A program made the position numbers and the translations under genes. From positions 1 through 10,617 of the forward strand of contig JAAZVJ010000018.1 in NCBI GenBank assembly GCA_018623675.1: a stretch of DNA of 10,617 nt, written 5' to 3'. The stretch is from Synechococcus sp. HW_metabat.54 (GTDB lineage Bacteria > Cyanobacteriota > Cyanobacteriia > PCC-6307 > Cyanobiaceae). Below the pieces are notes generated by a model. The model was not told the origin of the DNA. It did not search any database and saw only the letters and a program-made list of their open reading frames with translations. Shown here in pieces: positions 6,793 to 10,617 of the stretch (the first letter of the stretch is position 1; each line of letters starts with the position of its first letter).

Positions 6793-8502
6793 GTGCTGGC
6801 CGGTTTGCGACTTCAAAATATTGCTCTGATTGACAGCCTGGAGCTGGATTTCGAGCCTGGCTTCACGGTGCTGACGGGTGAAACCGGAGCTGGTAAGTCG
6901 TTGTTGCTGGATGCCCTCGATGCAGTGCTCGGTGGGATGCAGGGAACCGCGGCGGCTCGGTTGGTTCGTGGTGAAGAACCCCGTGCCGGCATCGAAGCTC
7001 GCTTTGCACCAACGGAGGCAGTTCAACAGTGGCTTCAGGATCAGCAACTGGGCAGTGATCCAGAGGATGTTGATGGCGAAGACGATGAGCTGCTTGTCAG
7101 TCGCGAGTGGCGCCGGCAGGACGATCGCCTCTCTAGCCGTTTTCGAATTAATGGAGTGGCGGTGAATCGTCAGCAGGTGTTGGCCTTGAGGCCGCTGCTG
7201 ATGGATCTCACGGTGCAGGGTCAGACCCAGCAGTTGGCCCGCCCAGGGCAACAACGCCAATGGTTGGATCGGCTTGGTGCTGCACCGTTGCAAACCTGTT
7301 TGCTGGATGTGCGCCGCCAGTGGCAGGAGTGGCGTGATGCTGATGGGCGATTGCAGCAGGCTCGCCAGCAGGCAGATCTGTTCCAGGAGCAGTTGGAGGA
7401 GCGCAGAGCCTTGCTGGAGGAGTTGGAGCTGGCGGATCTTGACGATCCCAATGAATTGAACCTGCTCACGGCTGAACAGGATCGCTTGGTGCATGGTGTG
7501 CGCCTTCAGGAGGGTCTCGCGCAATTGATCGGTCGCCTGCAAGACGGCGCTGATCAGGCCCCTTCTGCCATTGATCACGTGCTGGCCTGCTGCCATGAGT
7601 TACAGCAGATGGTCCAGCTCGATGCTTCCCTTCAGCCTCTCAATGAGCGCTGCCTTGATTTGGAGGCCGGACTGCGAGATCTGATTCGTGATCTAGAGCA
7701 CTACGGCGCGAGCTTGGACAGTGATCCAGCTCGCTTGCATGAGTTGCAGGAGCGCCTCGCTCTGCTGAAACGTCTGGAGCGTCGTCATGGTGATGACCTG
7801 GCGGGGTTGTGCCAGTTGCGGGATGACCTTCGTGACCAACTGGGTGATGAAGGTGGTTTGGGCGCCTTGGATCAGTTGGAAACCAAAGAACAGGAGGCGC
7901 GTCAACGAAGGGATCAAGTGAACCGCCATCTCAGTCAGCTGCGGGAGCAAGCGGCTCGGGCCTTGGAGCAGACCCTGCTGGATCATTTGCGGCCGATGGG
8001 GTTGGCCAATGTGCGTTTTGAGGTGGCGATCAACCCCGCTGATCCGGGTGAGTTGGGGGCAGACGCTGTTCAGTTTTTGTTTTCCGCGAATCCAGGTCAG
8101 CCCTTGGCTCCGCTTGCTGAGGTGGCTTCCGGTGGCGAGATGTCGCGGTTTTTGTTGGCCTTGAAAACATCCCTTTCGGCTGTGGATGGTTCTAGTTCCC
8201 TTCTATTTGATGAAATCGATTCCGGCGTCAGTGGACGCGTGAGCGGAGCAATGGCGGATCTGTTGCGCACGATGGCGACCCACCGTCAGGTGTTCTGCGT
8301 GACCCACCAGCCCCTGGTGGCCGCTGCTGCCGATCACCACTTCCGGGTTAGCAAGACTGTGGTGGATGGTCAGACCCGCTCGCGAGTGTCCCAACTGCGG
8401 GACACTCAGGCCCGTGAGCAGGAGTTGGCCGAACTGGCAGGCGGAGACCTTGGTGAAGCGCGTGCCTACGCCGCCAGCCTCCTGGATCAACGGGTGGCTT
8501 GA
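6793..8502 (+). CDS. recN: DNA repair protein RecN
   Basis: RecN is an SMC-like ATPase that acts early in double-strand-break repair, probably bridging DNA ends with RecA. The 569-residue protein has the expected layout: a Walker A GETGAGKS (29-36) in an N-terminal half-head, a long Gln/Glu/Leu/Arg-rich coiled-coil region (about 165-400), then the C-terminal half-head with the ABC signature VASGGEMSR (444-452), the Walker B LLFDEID (470-476), SGVSG just after it, and CVTHQP as the switch His. Length is normal for the family. Where many bacteria have a His-rich HGQHxHQ motif this protein reads VQGQTQQL (141-148). The start is a GTG at 6793 (MLAGLRLQNIAL), which matches family N-termini. uvrA follows after 51 bases on the same strand with no visible terminator, so a repair operon is possible. 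Confidence 0.96.
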   Translation: MLAGLRLQNIALIDSLELDFEPGFTVLTGETGAGKSLLLDALDAVLGGMQGTAAARLVRGEEPRAGIEARFAPTEAVQQWLQDQQLGSDPEDVDGEDDELLVSREWRRQDDRLSSRFRINGVAVNRQQVLALRPLLMDLTVQGQTQQLARPGQQRQWLDRLGAAPLQTCLLDVRRQWQEWRDADGRLQQARQQADLFQEQLEERRALLEELELADLDDPNELNLLTAEQDRLVHGVRLQEGLAQLIGRLQDGADQAPSAIDHVLACCHELQQMVQLDASLQPLNERCLDLEAGLRDLIRDLEHYGASLDSDPARLHELQERLALLKRLERRHGDDLAGLCQLRDDLRDQLGDEGGLGALDQLETKEQEARQRRDQVNRHLSQLREQAARALEQTLLDHLRPMGLANVRFEVAINPADPGELGADAVQFLFSANPGQPLAPLAEVASGGEMSRFLLALKTSLSAVDGSSSLLFDEIDSGVSGRVSGAMADLLRTMATHRQVFCVTHQPLVAAAADHHFRVSKTVVDGQTRSRVSQLRDTQAREQELAELAGGDLGEARAYAASLLDQRVA

Positions 8503-8553
8503 ACAGTTAGGGGCTCACTCTTCGTAGACTGATTGGCTGCTGATTCGCGCTGC

Positions 8554-10617
8554 ATGCGTCCTGCCGCCGCCAAGACGAAGGACGCGTCCTTGCCCGAGCC
8601 CGTGAATCTCAGCGGCGGTTCTCTTGAGGACGTGATCCGTGTTCGGGGTGCGCGTCAGCACAACCTCAAGAACGTTGATGTCACCATCCCGCGCAACAAG
8701 ATGGTGGTGTTCACGGGGGTGAGCGGTAGCGGCAAGAGTTCGCTCGCGTTCGACACGATCTTTGCTGAAGGCCAGCGCCGCTATGTCGAGAGTCTCTCGG
8801 CTTATGCGCGTCAGTTTCTAGGCCAGGTTGATAAGCCCGATGTTGATGCCATCGAGGGCTTGTCTCCCGCCATCTCGATTGATCAGAAATCCACGAGCCA
8901 TAACCCCCGCTCCACGGTGGGTACGGTCACCGAAATTCAGGACTATCTGCGCCTTCTCTATGGCCGGGCCGGGGAGCCCCACTGCCCGCAGTGTGATCGC
9001 GCGATTCGGCCTCAGACCATCGATGAGATGGTTGATCAGATCCGCACCTTGCCAGAGGGCACCCGTTATCAGCTGTTGGCCCCAGTGGTGCGTGGCAAAA
9101 AGGGCACCCACAGCAAATTGATTAGTGGCTTGGCCGCTGAAGGCTTTGCCCGGGTGCGTGTGAACGGTGAGGTGCGTGAGCTTGCCGACAACATCGAGCT
9201 CGACAAGAACCACCTGCACAGCATTGAGGTGGTGGTGGACCGTTTGGTGGCCCGTGATGGCATCCAGGAACGGCTGACCGATTCCTTGCGCACAGCCCTC
9301 AAGCGCGGAGACGGCTTGGCGATTGTGGAAGTGGTTCCCAAAAAAGATGAGGAGCTGCCCGAGGGTTTGGAGCGAGAACGGCTCTATTCCGAGAACTTTG
9401 CCTGCCCCGAGCATGGGTCGGTGATCGAGGAGCTGTCACCACGCTTGTTCTCGTTTAACAGCCCATACGGCGCTTGCGATGACTGCCATGGCATTGGCCA
9501 TCTGCGCAAGTTCACGGCCGAGCGAGTTGTTCCAGATCCTTCGTTGCCGGTGTATGCCGCCGTGGCGCCTTGGGCCGAGAAGGACAACTCCTATTACTTC
9601 TCGCTTCTCTATTCCGTGGGTGAAGCCTTTGGCTTCGAGATCAAGACCCCTTGGCAGGAGCTCACCGATGAGCAGAGGGATGTGCTGCTGAATGGCAGTC
9701 GTGAGCCGATCATGATTCAGGCCGATAGCCGCTATCGCAAGAGCGCTGGCTACACCAGGCCGTTTGAAGGCATCCTTCCGATCCTGCAGCGGCAGCTCCG
9801 TGATGCCAGTGGGGAAGCGCAGCGCCAGAAGCTGGAGAAGTATCTGGAGTTGGTGCCCTGTGCCAGTTGCGCTGGCCAGAGGTTGCGGGCTGAAGCTTTG
9901 GCGGTTCGGGTTGGTCCGTTCCGGATCACTGAGCTCACTGCAGTGAGCGTGGGTCAAACCCTCGAGCGCATTGAACAGTTGATGGGTGTGGGGGCCTCAG
10001 AGGGGCAAAACCCCTTGCTCAGTCCTCGCCAGATCCAGATCGGTGATTTGGTGCTGCGGGAGATCCGCATGCGCTTGAAGTTCCTGTTGGATGTGGGCCT
10101 CGATTACTTGAGCCTGGATCGCCCGGCCATGACCCTTTCTGGAGGGGAAGCTCAGCGCATTCGTCTTGCGACTCAGATCGGTGCCGGTCTGACGGGTGTT
10201 CTGTATGTGCTCGATGAACCGAGCATCGGTTTGCACCAACGCGACAACGATCGACTGTTGGCCACCCTCGAGCGGCTGCGGGATTTGGGCAACACCCTGG
10301 TGGTGGTGGAGCACGACGAAGACACGATTCGGGCGGCGGATCACCTGGTGGATATCGGGCCTGGTGCGGGCGTGCATGGTGGCCACATCGTGGCTGAGGG
10401 TGATCTCGACACGCTCCTGAACGCGGAAGACTCCCTCACCGGCGCCTACCTCAGCGGTCGCCGCTCGATTCCCACGCCTGCGGAGCGGCGCAATGCCGGC
10501 AGCCGCAGCCTCAAGCTGATCAACTGCGCGCGCAACAACCTGCGCGATGTCAGCGTGGAGTTTCCACTCGGTCGCTTGGTGTCGGTCACCGGTGTGAGCG
10601 GCAGTGGCAAAAGCACC
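8554..10617 (+). CDS. uvrA: Excinuclease ABC subunit A (5' part)
   Basis: UvrA is the damage-sensing ATPase of nucleotide excision repair; it dimerises, loads UvrB on lesions and is the first actor in removal of UV photoproducts. The ATG at 8554 gives 688 visible codons before the right edge; complete UvrA proteins are about 940-980 residues. Seen in order: Walker A GVSGSGKS (55-62), AEGQRRYVESLSAYARQFL (about 72-90), a Cys pair CPQC (144-147), the zinc module C284-x2-H287-x20-C308-x2-C311, another pair CASC (436-439), the ABC signature TLSGGEAQR (527-535), Walker B VLDEPS (552-557), VEHDEDT, and the second Walker A GVSGSGKST (680-688) on the last bases. In the zinc module a His stands where E. 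coli has the second Cys. The short N-terminal extension before the first ATPase strand is variable in the family. It lies 51 bases after recN. Confidence 0.97.
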   Translation, partial: MRPAAAKTKDASLPEPVNLSGGSLEDVIRVRGARQHNLKNVDVTIPRNKMVVFTGVSGSGKSSLAFDTIFAEGQRRYVESLSAYARQFLGQVDKPDVDAIEGLSPAISIDQKSTSHNPRSTVGTVTEIQDYLRLLYGRAGEPHCPQCDRAIRPQTIDEMVDQIRTLPEGTRYQLLAPVVRGKKGTHSKLISGLAAEGFARVRVNGEVRELADNIELDKNHLHSIEVVVDRLVARDGIQERLTDSLRTALKRGDGLAIVEVVPKKDEELPEGLERERLYSENFACPEHGSVIEELSPRLFSFNSPYGACDDCHGIGHLRKFTAERVVPDPSLPVYAAVAPWAEKDNSYYFSLLYSVGEAFGFEIKTPWQELTDEQRDVLLNGSREPIMIQADSRYRKSAGYTRPFEGILPILQRQLRDASGEAQRQKLEKYLELVPCASCAGQRLRAEALAVRVGPFRITELTAVSVGQTLERIEQLMGVGASEGQNPLLSPRQIQIGDLVLREIRMRLKFLLDVGLDYLSLDRPAMTLSGGEAQRIRLATQIGAGLTGVLYVLDEPSIGLHQRDNDRLLATLERLRDLGNTLVVVEHDEDTIRAADHLVDIGPGAGVHGGHIVAEGDLDTLLNAEDSLTGAYLSGRRSIPTPAERRNAGSRSLKLINCARNNLRDVSVEFPLGRLVSVTGVSGSGKST

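Noticed and set aside
6769..7596. A 275-codon minus-strand open frame opposite recN
   Set aside because: It is antisense to the RecN Walker A region and starts of the coiled coil; its Gln/Leu richness is the complement of RecN codons.
8503..8553. Search for a promoter or terminator between recN and uvrA
   Set aside because: Only a weak TAGACT (8525-8530) resembling a -10 was seen, with no supporting -35; no hairpin with a T-run.
1..10617. Search for CRISPR arrays, tRNA or rRNA genes, insertion sequences and HIP1 octamers
   Set aside because: No regularly spaced repeats, cloverleaf-like sequence, transposase or GCGATCGC copy was seen on reading; near misses such as the TCGCGATCGA near 6287-6296 do not match HIP1.

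Overview
The window looks like a chromosomal segment of a marine picocyanobacterium, most likely Synechococcus of the marine clade or a high-GC Prochlorococcus relative. I infer this from three things: protein sequences resembling my recollection of that group, the gene order purL - PRC-barrel gene - dnaN - intergenic region - thrC, and cyanobacteria-type families (a DUF1400 protein, an ABC1 kinase). I saw no copy of the GCGATCGC (HIP1) octamer, which is abundant in many freshwater cyanobacteria. No database search was possible, so the species is not named.

Layout. From 1 to 2629 three genes run leftward (minus strand) as a probable operon: dnaN (DNA polymerase III sliding clamp), a PRC-barrel protein, and the 5' part of purL, which is cut by the window edge. 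From 2630 to 3069 lies a 440-base gap without a credible gene. It holds several near-consensus DnaA boxes, a three-copy composite repeat, a strong inverted repeat and the thrC terminator, and is the best candidate for the replication origin. From 3070 to 6726 a second leftward cluster, ABC1/UbiB-type kinase - DUF1400 exported protein - thrC, ends in an intrinsic terminator at 3021-3045. A 66-base divergent spacer follows. From 6793 to the right edge recN and uvrA run rightward; uvrA is cut just after its second Walker A motif.

How the genes relate. dnaN belongs to replication, recN to double-strand-break repair and uvrA to nucleotide excision repair, so the origin neighbourhood is rich in DNA maintenance genes. 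purL and thrC are biosynthetic. The ABC1 kinase and the DUF1400 protein are probably membrane or lipid associated, but their substrates cannot be read from sequence. Five of eight genes appear to start with GTG, and clear Shine-Dalgarno sites are rare.

Nothing here amounts to a new defence or mobile system: there is no CRISPR array, transposase, integrase, tRNA or rRNA. The parts worth following up are the repeat architecture of the putative origin, the dnaN-linked PRC-barrel protein with its acidic Asp/Trp tail, and a divergent motif in RecN.
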